DNA of 64,000 nucleotides from Clarkia xantiana subsp. parviflora (Eukaryota; Streptophyta; Magnoliopsida; Myrtales; Onagraceae). The translations under genes and the position numbers were made by a program. The DNA lies in assembly GCA_036873135.1 (NCBI GenBank), contig JAPTYO010000004.1, positions 34,567,105 through 34,631,104 on the forward strand. Direction: 5' to 3'. The stretch's first letter is position 1, and the number at the start of each line of letters is the position of its first letter. The notes beneath the pieces are model-generated. The model made no database searches. It saw only the letters and a list, made by a program, of their open reading frames with translations, and was not told the origin of the DNA. Positions 52,336 to 63,356 of the stretch are shown here, in pieces.

Positions 52336-54001
52336 TTAGGGGAAAAGATAATCTAGTTTGCTTTGCAAGGGGGAAAACTGTGCATTGTTTAATACATCCA
52401 ATAGACTTATTCAGATTCAAAACACCCAACTTATTCAAATAAGTTTCAGATACATGACCCAATCTCTTGTGCCATTTCCAAACTTCATCTTTATTCCCAA
52501 TGCAAGGAGCAGCCACCATGCTTGGTCTTGTGGGCAACACATCCTTCAAGATGTACAATCCTCTACTCCATTCCCCAATCACCATACTCTTCCCACCTTG
52601 GCCCTGAATTAACACATCATCACTTGTAAATACCACTTTGCAATTTAGTTGGCTTGGCAGCCTAGAGTCTGAAATCAAATTGAACTTGAAATCAGGAACC
52701 AAAAGAATGTGGGTCAATGTGAATCCTCTTGAAAATGAACAAGAACCAACATGTGTCACTCTACACTTGTGACCATTTGGAAGGTGGACAAATTGTTGAT
52801 TAGAATCACATTTCTTCAAGTCATGTAACCAATGCATTTGATGTGTAATATGCTTAGTTGCCCCTGAGTCAACTATCCAATGCATAGAATCAGTTGACAT
52901 ACCTGCCATATTAGCATGCACTTGGTCACCATCCTCAAAACTCAAGGGCATGTGATTAAAGTGGTCATCTTGGGCAGCCACATGTTGAATCATCTTCTCA
53001 GCTGTGCCATGCACAATTCTCTTGTCCCCAGCTGCTACATGCTCAACCACACTTGAATTGGTACCATCATCAAAAGAAGCATTGGCTGAATTCCAATTCC
53101 TCTTTGCAGCTTGAGCAGCTTGAACTCCTTGTGGACCACCATGCTTGGCATAGAAATGATCAGCCTTGTGGCCCCTCTTTCCACAAAAATTGCAAGTCCA
53201 ATTGGAGTTCCAATTGCTAGGACCCCTGTTTGGACCACCATTGCCTCTTTGATTGTTTGAACCCCTTTGAGCATAGGAGTTGTTGGGCGGATTCCTCCTT
53301 GTGTAGAGAGCAGTTGCTTCTCCAAGATCACCAATAGAACCAGAGATGGACCTCTGGCTTTCTTCTTGAACAAGAACTGAGAATGCAACACTCAGGGAAG
53401 GCAAATGTTGTCTCATTAATAAACTGCTTCTCACATGAGCATATGAATCATTCAAACCCAATAAGAAGGCCATCAACTTCTGCTTTTCCTTGTATCCATT
53501 CACAATAGCAACGTCATTTGCACATTCAAGGTGCAAGTCATCAATAGAGGCTAAGGAATCCCACAGCTGTTTCATTTTAGCAAAATATTCAGTAATGGAC
53601 AACACACCTTGTGAAGTTTGATAAATCTCCCTAGTCAATTGGAAGATTTGTGTGTCATCCACTTTGTCAAACATTTCTCTCAAATCATTCCAAATTGAGA
53701 GAGCAGAAGGGTTGTAGATCAAACCACCCATCAAATCCTTGGCAAACGTGTTTCTAAGCCATGCTTTGACAATGGCATCAGCTCTGTCCCATTTGAGTCT
53801 GTGATTGATTGGCACACTCATCCTTGTAAAGGTCCCATCAATGAATCCAATCTTGTTTTTCACCAAAAATCCCTCCTTAATAGATGTGCTCCACGCATGG
53901 TAATTAGAAGAACCTTGCAATTGGAATGGAATGAGCATATGCCCTGTTGTGTCTGATGGGTGTATGTAAAGGGGTTCATCAACACCAATGTCTTGAGCCA
54001 T
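52274..54001 (-). CDS. Copia-B gag-protease-pre-integrase frame (575 codons)
   Basis: An open frame from ATG at 54001. It has a gag N-terminus (LYIHPSDTTGHMLIPFQLQG, NYHAWSTSIKEGFLVKNKIG), the FQLTREIYQ and LLMRQHLPSLSVAFSVLVQE motifs, then a zinc knuckle CNFCGKRGHKADHF in which the last Cys is Phe. The protease active site is WIVDSGATKHITHQ. Next are the pre-integrase domain (GLYILKDVL, VWKWHKRLGHVSETYLNKL) and the first part of integrase (LAKQTRLSFP, LVHMDLWGPL). The frame is unusually long and intact, but the polyprotein is cut off by a frameshift after the first integrase Asp, and the altered knuckle should weaken RNA binding. Confidence 0.88.
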   Translation of the reverse strand: MAQDIGVDEPLYIHPSDTTGHMLIPFQLQGSSNYHAWSTSIKEGFLVKNKIGFIDGTFTRMSVPINHRLKWDRADAIVKAWLRNTFAKDLMGGLIYNPSALSIWNDLREMFDKVDDTQIFQLTREIYQTSQGVLSITEYFAKMKQLWDSLASIDDLHLECANDVAIVNGYKEKQKLMAFLLGLNDSYAHVRSSLLMRQHLPSLSVAFSVLVQEESQRSISGSIGDLGEATALYTRRNPPNNSYAQRGSNNQRGNGGPNRGPSNWNSNWTCNFCGKRGHKADHFYAKHGGPQGVQAAQAAKRNWNSANASFDDGTNSSVVEHVAAGDKRIVHGTAEKMIQHVAAQDDHFNHMPLSFEDGDQVHANMAGMSTDSMHWIVDSGATKHITHQMHWLHDLKKCDSNQQFVHLPNGHKCRVTHVGSCSFSRGFTLTHILLVPDFKFNLISDSRLPSQLNCKVVFTSDDVLIQGQGGKSMVIGEWSRGLYILKDVLPTRPSMVAAPCIGNKDEVWKWHKRLGHVSETYLNKLGVLNLNKSIGCIKQCTVFPLAKQTRLSFPLSDSIASRPFDLVHMDLWGPL

Positions 54002-54748
54002 CTTGAATTAATAAGGTCACAAGGTAACTTATACTCCAAGAAATAGTCCAAAATTCACGAATTTGCTCAGCAAATAACCAAGCAAGGTCACCAAATAACT
54101 TCCACAATAAGAAACAGCCATATATCCCTCAAATATGCTCAGCAAAACTGAATTCCAAACAGCTGTAGTGAGACAAAACTAGTACACAATCTAGCTGTCA
54201 ATAGGACAAAACTGGCCAGCTTGCAAAACAACAGCCAAATCTGTCCAGAAATCAAGAGCCAATCCGAAATAGCCACCAAATAATCAATCCCAATGATGGA
54301 TGAATCAGAATTCCACAACTCCAATGTAACCAAATCTGAAATTCCAAACAGATCAAACACCACCAAGCTCAAGAACAAAACATGAACTTCAACAATGGCC
54401 AAGAACAGCTATGGCACAAACCCAGAATTCCTCAAGCTTGAACTCAAGAAATCCAACAAAACCAGCCACGAAAATGAAAATCCACAACTCAATACAACCA
54501 AGAACTAAGCAATAGCAACTCAGTCCAAACACAAGTCTAGACCCTAGCTTCAAATCAGCTGAACTTGAAGTAGATCTAGGAAGAGAACTTAGTCACAACC
54601 ATTCTTGAGCAAGAAATGACTCAAACCAACAAAAATGAGTAATCAAAAGAGAACCCAAACTCGAATTCAAAGCACCCAAGCTGAATCCAAGAAGAAACTT
54701 GAAGAAATTCAAGGTTTCTTCATGGCCAAGGCAGCGCCTCCATCCTTA
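54002..54748 (-). other. Copia-B untranslated leader
   Basis: About 750 bp between gag start and primer site; A/C-rich on the plus strand, no credible gene on either strand. Confidence 0.6.
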
Positions 54749-54760
54749 GCTCTGATACCA
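54749..54760 (-). promoter_or_regulatory. Copia-B primer binding site
   Basis: Minus strand TGGTATCAGAGC, the initiator Met tRNA site, directly adjacent to the LTR end. Confidence 0.9.
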
Positions 54761-54938
54761 TATAAATGGAAAATATATTCATTGATTACTAGGGTTACAA
54801 GATACTAAGAACACTCTATATATAGACAAACTAGGGTGCAGGAAACTAATGATACAATAAGACAAGGGCAGGTGCATATGCACCATGTGAGCATGCTTGG
54901 CATCACTTAGGCACCATGATTTACATCATACTCCTATA
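54761..54938 (-). repeat. Copia-B 5' LTR (complete)
   Basis: 178 bp with TATA...TATA edges. It contains the uninterrupted sequence ACCATGTGAGCATGCTTGGC at 54882-54901, i.e. the CACTA target site before insertion. Confidence 0.85.
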
Positions 54939-55560
54939 CTAGCAATCTCAATACCTAAAAAATACTGAATTTCACCTAAATCTTTCATCTTAAAACTGGT
55001 TTGCAAAACAGTTTTCAGCTCAAAGATCAAATAATTGCTGTTCCGAGTAATCAAAAGATCATCCACATAAACCAGTAACAAACCCCAATCATTACCAACA
55101 TGCTTTGTAAACAAAGAGTAATCATACATAGATTGCTAATAACCAGACTGAATCAATGAATTAGTAGTGTTTTCTATTTCATTGCCTAGATGCTTGCTTT
55201 AAGCCATATAAGGATTTACGTAATCTACAAACCAAACAATCACCTCCCCGATTACTAAATCCTTGAGGAGGAGTCATATAAACCTCCTCCTCCAAATCAC
55301 CTTGAAGGAAAGCATTAAACACATACATCTGATAAAGATGTCAATCATGAATAGCAGCCAAAGACAACACAACTCTAACTGTACTCGTTTTAACAGCAGG
55401 AGAAAAGGTTTCAAAATAATCAATGTCATACTTTTATTTATATCATTTTGCAACTAGCCTAGCTTTATAACGCTCATTACTACCTTCAACATGATATTTT
55501 AATTTGAAAACTCATTTGCAACCTATTGGTTTTTTACCTTTTGGTAATGGGACTAAGTCC
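54939..55560 (-). pseudogene. Copia-C reverse transcriptase relic
   Basis: On the minus strand, across several frames: CKWVFKLKYHVE-like start near 55510, [19 protein letters not shown] near 55262-55310, [13 protein letters not shown] near 55195, then YDYSLFTKHVGN, LLVYVDDLLITRNS (intact YVDD) and FKMKDLGEIQYFLGIEIA. It ends at the Copia-B LTR. Stops and shifts are frequent. Confidence 0.85.
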
Positions 55561-56226
55561 CAAGTACCATTATGCTCCAAAGTAGTGAAATCTTCTTTCA
55601 TTGCATCAATCCAGCCCTCCTCTGTAGCAGCCTCTTCAAAACTGTCAGGTTCCACTAACTTTGAAATGTTAGTCAAGTAACAACAATAATCTGAGAAAAT
55701 TGAATCATAACCAATAACCTAACTGGGAGGATATATCGATGAACTAGTGTTGACTATGAAGTCACCACTAGTCATCCAAATTGGAGGCCTCTTTACTCTG
55801 GAGGATTTTCTAGCAATGGGTGCATCAGAGTGCTCAATGGCATCATCATCATCTGCTATGAGGGGAGGGACAGAAGCATCTTGTTTAACACCATCATCTG
55901 CTTCTTCTAAAGACACAGATCCATCATTATTCTAAACATCCAATTCAATTTCAGGATCATGTTACACAGACAAATCACCATCATCAATTTCATAAGAGAC
56001 AAAATCATCTTGACAAGAAATGGGCAATTAATCAATTTTACTACTAGAGAAAGGGAAAATATGCTCAAAATTTTTTACATTGCGGCTAATAAAGAATTTC
56101 TTTGTTTTTAGGTCATATAATTTATAACCCTTTTGTTTATTAGAGGGGGCTGGCTAATTTGATGTCAAATTTATTTAAACTTGAATTTCTGACCATAAAG
56201 ACAGAGGGGATCCCCCTGGCAGCAAA
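55561..56226 (-). other. Copia-C integrase-RT linker, decayed
   Basis: Only low-complexity acidic residues and SSRVKRPPIWMTSGDFIV (55740-55800), a motif common in the copia linker before RT, can be read. No other gene is seen. Confidence 0.55.
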
Positions 56227-56720
56227 TTAATCCACCACCAACATTTTCTTTGCAAGACAATAACAACAAAAAACTCTCAAATGACTAAGGTCAGGTTTCT
56301 TGTTTAACATAACTTCCAAATGAGATTTTCCATTCAAAATATGTGTTGGAAGCAAGTTAATCAAATAACAAGCAGTAAGAACACAGTCCCCCCCCCCCCC
56401 CCACAAATAGTTTGGAATAGAAGCTTGTAATTTCAGAGCCCTGGCAACCTCAAACAAATGCCTATGTTTATGTTCAACCCTACCATTCCGTTGTTGGGTA
56501 TAAGAACAGCTGGATTGATGGAGATTACCTTTAGGTTTAAAAAAATCTATCAAAGAGTCCCCAAAAAATTCCCCACCATTATCACTACGAAAAACTTTGA
56601 TAGTTTTCTCAAATTGGGTATTTACCATCTTAACGAAGAATTTCAAAATCTCAGCCACCTCACTTTTAAAATGCATAAAAAAAACCCAATGACTCTAGAA
56701 TAATCATCCACTAGAGTTAG

Positions 56721-56768
<48 letters not shown>

Positions 56769-56975
56769 ATCATAGGTGGGAGTATGGTAAGGTCCCCAAA
56801 CATCAGTGTGAATTAAATCAAACATGGCATCTGCTCTGCTAGTTTGAATTTGGAAATTTATTTCTAGTAATTTTTTACAGAGGACAAATTGTACAATCAC
56901 TAATAACAAGCTTATTATTTTTAAAAGAAACAAGAGGATCAATATTCTGTAAAGTTTTAATAGAGGCATGTCCAA
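56227..56975 (-). pseudogene. Copia-C integrase with microsatellite insertions
   Basis: LIHTDVWGPYHTPTYDK carries the first Asp; then a (TA)n run at about 56718-56766 codes alternating Ile-Tyr before FLTLVDDYSR. VFRSDNGGEFFGDSLIDFF holds the second Asp, and NGRVEHKHRHLFEVARALKL the Glu, with Arg changed to His. A C13 run at about 56391-56403 creates extra Gly codons within LWG...DCVLTACYL. The frame is broken between the repeats. Confidence 0.87.
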
Positions 56976-57259
56976 AACGTTTGTGCCACAGTTGGATTGA
57001 ATCCTTATTCACACTACTCAAAGCCAAAGGTAATTAATTATTGCAGTTGGGATTGAAGAAATAGAGACTAGCATGTTGCCTACCACTTGCTAAGGCCCTC
57101 CCACTTGAGAGCTCCTGTAAAATAACAATGTTTGGAAAAAAAAAAATTGGTAGCGCAATTAAGATCTTTGGTTAATTGAGAAACTGATATAAGATTGAAT
57201 TTAAAATCAGGTAAATATAATATGTTTCTCAACAACCTTCCATTTCCAAAGTTAAAATC

Positions 57260-58373
57260 TCATATCCCAACAGCAAAAGAGTTCAGACCATTTGGTATTT
57301 GAACTTTGGTATTTGAAACAGATTTGAAATTAATCAACCAACTTAAATTGTTTGTCATATGATTACTAGCACCAGTGTCCAGTATCCAATGGTTATGAAA
57401 ATCAAAGTATGAAGTAAGAGAGATTATACAAGCAGCAGTGACATTGCTGTCATATGTGGTAACTGTATTTGCAATTGAGTTGCTTCCTCCAATGCACTTC
57501 CTCATGAGAAGGTCAAATTGCTCAGATGTGAATGTCACTGTTCCACTGGTGAGAGGGCTATTGCTAGTAGCATCACCATCCTCCCTAACTGAACCAGCAT
57601 TTGCCTTAATGGGAAGTTTTCCTTTCAAACTGCCTCTGTATTTGAAACAGTTGTCCTTGCAATGTCCTTTTTTCTTGCAGAAGTCACAGCCATTTGTGTA
57701 GCATCTGTCAGATGTATGTCCTTTCCTCTTGCAGAAATCACACTCAAGATTGGAATTCACATTCTTCTTGACCTTAGACTCATTCCCTGTTGCTCCAACA
57801 TTTAAACCAATATTGGTGCCCTTAGAAGAAATGATAGCAGACACATCCCTCTTACTTTCCTCTTGGATAAGGATGTCATATGCCTGATTCAGAGAAGGCA
57901 AAGGTGTCCATAGGAGCAAGTTGCTTCGAATGTTAGAGTAACTCTCATTGAGTCCCATCAGAAACTGGAAGAGAAGTTGATTGTCCATGTGCTCAAGGTG
58001 TTGCTTGAAAAGAGGATCCTCAATATAAGGTAAAGCACAACCAGTGTCATACTCCATCCACAAACTCCCAGCTTTGTCAAGAAAATAGAAATAGTATCAA
58101 CACCTTGGCAACAGAGTGTTACTTCCCTATGAAGCTGATAAATTCTAGACACATTTAACTAGTCAAAACGTTCACACAAATCTTTCCAAGCCAGTAACGC
58201 ACTTTCAGAGTACATAATCCCATCAGAGATACTATTAGACACTGAATTAATGATCCAACCAAACACCACCGCATTACACCTATCCAGAAGTAACGCAGTT
58301 TCTCATCATATGAATCACGCTTACACGAGCCAGTAATAAAGCCAATCTTATTCTTACCAAACAATATAATCAA
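57260..58373 (-). pseudogene. Copia-C gag and protease, with two zinc knuckles
   Basis: Gag motifs LFGKNKIGFITGSCKRDS, LLFQFLMGLNESYSNIRSNL and PLPSLNQAYDILIQEE. Two adjacent CX2CX4HX4C knuckles, CDFCKRKGHTSDRC and CDFCKKKGHCKDNC, lie at about 57655-57750. The protease site is HWILDTGASNHMTNNLSWL. A frame break lies at about 57958-58155. Most plant copia gags have a single knuckle. Confidence 0.88.
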
Positions 58374-58376
58374 CTG

Positions 58377-59330
58377 CTAAGGATATTAGTCATGGTCTGA
58401 TTTACAATACAACTGCTTTAGCTGTTTGGAATGACCTTAGAGAGAGGTTTAATAAGATTGATGGTACAAGGATATTTCAGCTGACTCGAGAATTATATCA
58501 TATGAGGCAAGGAACTATGACAATAGCTGACTTTTATGGGAACTTGAAGAGAATTTGGGATGAACTTGCAGCTGCAGATGATGGTTGTTTGTGTACTAAT
58601 TGCATATCTTCACTAAGAGTTATTTCTAGTAGAGATAAACAGAAACTAATGCAGTTTTTGAATGGTTTGAATGAGACGTTTGCTCCTGTTAGAATAAATC
58701 TTTTGATAATGCATCCTTTACCCACTTTGTACTTCGCTTACTCTGTTCTAGTGCAAGAGGAGAGTTAAAGACTTGTTGTTGGTTCTATTGTAAGTAATCC
58801 AGATTATGGGACAGCTTTATATAGCTCTCAGGGAAGTGAGTCACCAGTGGCTCTTTATTCATCCGGTAGCTCATCTGGAGCTTCACCTGGAGGAAATATT
58901 AAAGGGAGAAAAGTCTTGATTTGCACATACTGTAGGAGAAAGGGACATATTGAGGATAAGTGTTGGAAGAAATTTGGAGTACCAGAACACGTTAAGCAGA
59001 AATGGGCTGCAGCTAATCAAGTGGAGTTTGGTGAGGAACAACAGTTTAATCAGCAACAATATCAATCTCAGTTTCCTCAGCAGCAGTCACTTACTTTTCC
59101 TTATAGTCACTCTCAGTCTTTTAACTCTCAAATAGCTCAAAGCAGTGTTTCATCAAGTTCTTCTGCACCTCGTATGGCTTTGCCTTCCTTGAGTCAGAAT
59201 CAGATTGCCTACATTGCTCAATGCTACAATCAGCAACAGCAGCAAAGATCACATGTTCATGAAGCATCAGTGGAACCTAAGGTCAACATATATGGCATGT
59301 ATGCTCTTTTGTGGGGTTGTTAATGATCAT
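58377..59330 (+). pseudogene. Copia-E gag with zinc knuckle
   Basis: Motifs: FNKIDGTRIFQLTRELYH, TIADFYGNLKRIWDELAAAD, DKQKLMQFLNGLNETFAPV and LPTLYFAYSVLVQEES, a TAA at 58766-58768, then after an open stretch CTYCRRKGHIEDKCWKKFG (CX2CX4HX4C) and a Gln-rich tail. The N-terminus is missing. Confidence 0.88.
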
Positions 59331-59334
59331 TTTC

Positions 59335-59577
59335 CAAACTCTTGGATAATTGACAGTGGTGCTACTCATCATATGACATCAAGGAGGGATTGGTTGACTA
59401 ATGTGACATAAATTACTCTAGAAAAATGGGTTGTTCATCTTCCAAATGGACATTCTTCACCAGTCAGTCATACTGGATCTTGTGCAGTAACTGATACATT
59501 GACACTTCAAACAGTTCTTTTTGCTCCAGAGTTCCATTATAACCCCATATCAGTTTCACAGTTGACAAAAGAGTTGG
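59335..59577 (+). pseudogene. Copia-E protease and start of the pre-integrase part
   Basis: NSWIIDSGATHHMTSRRDWL is the aspartic protease active site; VSQLTKELG precedes the MULE-like insertion. A TAA at about 59409 interrupts the frame. Confidence 0.87.
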
Positions 59578-59586
59578 GTTTGACAG

Positions 59587-61258
59587 GGGACTTGCTACCA
59601 TCATTCCAAAGCATCCATGCTTTTGTAAAGGGTATGACTATAATAAATTTGAATTTAATTTCGGTCGAGTTCTTATCCGTTGGATTTGAATCACTTAGAA
59701 ATATGTGCATTAATAATAATTTCTTTTATTCCAATTTAAAGTCTGATCTGTCATCTCTCTTTATTTTAACTTAATTTTCTCGTCTATCTTTTTCTCTTTT
59801 CATTTTTTCTATTATTAATTATATAATATATCATTCAAAATACGCTCTTTACATTTTCTAATAAGTCTTAAATGTATTTTACTTGTTCAGTCGAATTATT
59901 ACTATTCTACCATTTTCAGTGTGCATATAAAATTAAATGTAATATCGGTCATTTAAGTTATAATTTCTTTTATTCTTACATTTATTTATCAATTTTTTAA
60001 AATATGAAATTTTTGTAAATAAGTAACAAACGTTAATCATATTCTATTACTATCGATCTTTTGGATGATTTGCAAAATACATTGCCGGTAAATTATTACT
60101 ATCTCAATTATAAAGTATAATAATATATTCATATTTAAGAACTCGTCTTTTTTTACCACATAAATTCATCTAATTTTGGCCAAATATAATTCATCTCTTA
60201 GTATATCTCATTTATGTATATAATGAGAATTAAAAGTTATATACTAAGTATACAGTGCTAAGTGCTTCAAATTTTTGTTTGACATCAACAATCTATTTGG
60301 CGAGCCATTCTACAATTTAAGTTCTTCAGCATGCGTATTCACATGCTAATATTTAATTTATATTCTATAAGTGCTTTTAATAAAATATTATTTATTTCAT
60401 GGTAGGAAATATCGTTAGTTGCTTCAAATTCAAATCATCGTATTGATTTTGAGGTGAAAAAATGGAGATAAAGTAAAGTAATACTTGTGAAGAAGTTGTA
60501 TCATTCTCGAACTCGAGTTAGTTATATTCATGTATCATCTTCGAAATTGATCTAACATTGTCACGATGACAACGCTTACGTGAGAAGAGCGGACATGTAT
60601 AATATTTTTATGATTAATCTTTTCTCAATATGCTTTTTTACAAATCTTTTGATTTTTCATTGACTAGTAATAATTTCATGGTTTAGATTAATATTTTTCC
60701 AAATCGAGTACTTTTTGTAAGCATGACTGATTTTTTTCTAAACGAACTGAGTTTTTTTTTTTTTTTTTTTTTTTTTGCCAACAAAGTTTCTCTAATGATA
60801 ACATTTAATCAGAAAATTATCAATATTTTTCTTTGGATTTAATGTTGAAATTTGAAATTAAAAAAAAAATCAGAACCAAGCTCCTCCTATTTTTATTTGG
60901 TTATAAATACTAATTAACTTATGTGAGTGTGAAATAAAAAAAAGAGAGAATATTGTTAAGAGAATATAATATATAATAATAATAATAATAACATATAAAA
61001 TTCAAAAATGAATATAAAAGACAAAACGAGAAGGTTTTGAAAAAAAAAAACAGATTAGACCTAGGAAAGTTTTGGACAAAAAAAATCGGATTGAACTTGG
61101 AAGAGAACTAAGTAAACAGTAAATACAGTATAGTTTATTTTAGTCGTGTCCATTTTTTAACTTTTCCTCATTAACTCATGGTTTGTGTCTTTATCTCTCC
61201 TATTAGGTGGGTCCCATGCCAAAAGCACTCATACTTTCAAATGATCCTAGACAAACTC
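59587..61258. mobile_element. MULE-like non-autonomous insertion in Copia-E
   Basis: Flanked by a perfect 9-bp duplication GTTTGACAG (59578-59586 and 61259-61267). The ends, GGGACTTGCTACCATCATTC and (inverse of right end) GAGTTTGTCTAGGATCATTT, agree at about two thirds of 39 positions. Copia sequence resumes after it, matching the order in Copia-A. The 1672-bp interior is AT-rich with poly-T runs and no transposase. Confidence 0.75.
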
Positions 61259-61300
61259 GTTTGACAGTGACATATATGTCTGATTTTTTTATATTCCAAG

Positions 61301-62096
61301 CAGTGTTATCAGAACCGGACCGGATGCTGAACCGGTGAAGGCACCGGTTCGCGGTCCGCCGGTCAGACCCGGTTCGGATCCTGATTCTCATATTATTATA
61401 TATAATAATTTTATATTACTAAATAAGCCCAATTCACAAAAACCTAACCCATACTAATAAATAAGCCCAATATGAAAAAACATAACCCAGCTCATTACAC
61501 AAACCCTACACAACACATCCTCCGCAATCCGTAGCCCCCAGCCCCCCCACTCTCACACTTTCCATCTACACATCACTTTGTCTTCTCCAGCACCCACCCC
61601 CCAGCCCCCAGCCGTCGTCGTGCTCCTCCGGTGGTTGAGGAGAAACGGGGGTCGTGTGTGATGGTAACTCCGACAGTTCTCACTGTGCATCCATATAATA
61701 AGAAGGCGGCCATCTGAGGAGTCGCCGGCGAAGAAGCTCATCTTCACCACCACCCTTACCTCCGGTACGTTGATGGAGCTGCTCAAGGACGCTCTCCTCG
61801 TCCACTTCCTTTGCCCGTGTCCGAAGCCACTGTAGGCAAGCAGATGGAGGGGATGGAACAGAAGGAGATACACTCAGAGATGATGGCTGCGACGCTCCAC
61901 TTGATTAGTTTTTTTAAATTAATGTCTGAACCTGCGAACCGCCCGGTCCGTCGAGAACCGGTCGGTTCTCCAAAAAATCGGCTATCGAACCGGGTTCGCT
62001 TACATCCTCCGGATTTGCTTGAACCAGACCGTTAGGGGAACCGGTCCGGTTCGAACCCGGTTGGACCGCTGGTCCGATCCGGTTCTGATAACACTG
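61301..62096. mobile_element. hAT-like non-autonomous insertion in Copia-E
   Basis: 796 bp with ends CAGTGTTATCAGAACCGG and CCGGTTCTGATAACACTG, perfect inverted repeats with the CAGNG start typical of hAT. Flanks ATTCCAAG and ATTTCAGG form a degenerate 8-bp duplication (6 of 8). The corresponding copia site in Copia-A reads through without it. Further GGTTCG/CGAACC repeats lie near both ends. There is no transposase. Confidence 0.85.
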
Positions 62097-62935
62097 ATTT
62101 CAGGTCAACTCATCTGGAGTGATAGTGGGGATTGGATTTCTTCGTGATGGATTATACATTTTGCAACAACAACAGAGAGATGGTGTTTTTGCAGCAGCAG
62201 TGCAAGGAGGAAGCATCTCGATGTCAAGAAGCTCATATCTCTGGCATAAGAGACTTGGACACCCACCATTATCTCAATTGAACTTTATTTTTAAGGGAAA
62301 CCTGGATGCAGCTTTAAACAAAGGATTGTTATATATGTCCTTTGGCGAAACAAACTCGTCTATCTTTCCCTTCAAGCACCTTTGTTACAAAGGATTTGTT
62401 TGATTTGGTACATTTAGATGTGTGGGGACCCTATCGTGTGACTACCATTGATGGTTACAGATATTTCCTTACGATTGTTGATGATTTTAGTCGTTCAACT
62501 TGGGTATATCTGTTACACAGCAAAGATGAGGTGGTTTTACACATCAAGAATTTCATCAGCATGGTGAAAACATAGTTTGGTTCTGTTGTTAAATGTTTCA
62601 GAAGTGACAATGGTTCTGAATTCTGTAATTCATTAACTAGAGAACTCTTTGTCTCTTTGGGAATCACACATCAAACTAGCTGTGTGTACACACCACAGCA
62701 GAATGGAGTGGCTGAGAGAAAGCATCGCCATCTTCTAAATGTTTCCCGTGCTCTGAAACTGCAAGCTGCTATTCCATATCGATTTTGGGGTTATTGTGTG
62801 CTAACTGCGTGTTACCTCATCAATTTACTGTCATCTTTTGTTTTAAAATGCAAGATACCTTATGAAGTTCTTATGAAGAAGAAGATGAGTCTGAATCATA
62901 TAAGAGTGTTTGGATGTCTGACATTTGTTCATTGA
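62097..62935 (+). pseudogene. Copia-E integrase
   Basis: Pre-integrase GIGFLRDGLYILQQQQRDG and YLWHKRLGHPPLSQLNFI, then after a shift MAKQTRLSFPSSTFV, LVHLDVWGPYR (first Asp), an in-frame TAG at about 62573, FRSDNGSEFCNSLTRELF (second Asp) and NGVAERKHRHLLNVSRALKL (Glu). The DDE residues are intact but the frame is split. Confidence 0.9.
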
Positions 62936-63356
62936 TGTCCATAATTCAGGTAAGTTGAAAACAAGAAGTATTCATTCAGTAATGATGGGCTATTCTCTAA
63001 CACAAAAGGGATATAGACTCTTTGATTTGAGGTCCAAAGTGATATTCATTTGCATAGATGTTCAGTTTCATGAAGATACATTCCCATTTGCAACTAGTCT
63101 GTCAATACCAGGGGTGTTTCAGCAAGATATTTGGCCCACAACACCAAACTTCTCTACTGAAGAAGAAGCTGATTCATTCCCTTCTTCTCCATCTTTAACA
63201 CCACCGGTCCATCTAGCCCCTGCTGATATTCAGAATACTTTTGCTGCTACTCAAGAATCAGAAGAAGAGACAAAAAGGTAAGAAATCCAGCCAAATCAAT
63301 TAGCCCTACAGAACACAAGAAGATCTCAGATACCAAGAGCAGCTCCTGGTTGGCAA
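62925..63356 (+). pseudogene. Copia-E integrase tail and linker
   Basis: HSVMMGYSLTQKGYRLFDLR is the GKR-type tail; a Ser/Pro-rich, acidic linker follows, with a TAA at 63280. It continues to the RT frame. Confidence 0.8.

Larger units (their letters stand above)
49632..54938 (-). mobile_element. Copia-B: minus-strand copia with TATA-ended LTRs
   Basis: The 5' LTR is 54761-54938 (178 bp), the primer site 54749-54760, and the 3' LTR is split by CACTA (49632-49677 and 45904-45917). On the minus strand the LTR starts TATAGGAGTATG and ends CCATTTATA instead of TG...CA. Both copies share the TATA edge. The gag, protease, integrase, RT and RNase H order is normal. It lies within the RT of Copia-C, whose sequence resumes at 54939. 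Confidence 0.88.
54939..58376 (-). mobile_element. Copia-C: decayed minus-strand copia
   Basis: It contains gag (57260-58373), protease, integrase (56227-56975) and RT (54939-55560) in minus orientation. Its 5' LTR and gag start are missing: at about 58376 it meets Copia-E head to head. The 3' side is cut by Copia-B; the RNase H piece and LTR at 44751-45270 may be its continuation. Confidence 0.85.

Noticed and set aside
61553..62035. Small proteins in the hAT-like element
   Set aside because: No transposase motif (hAT dimerisation or DDE region) and no similarity recognised.
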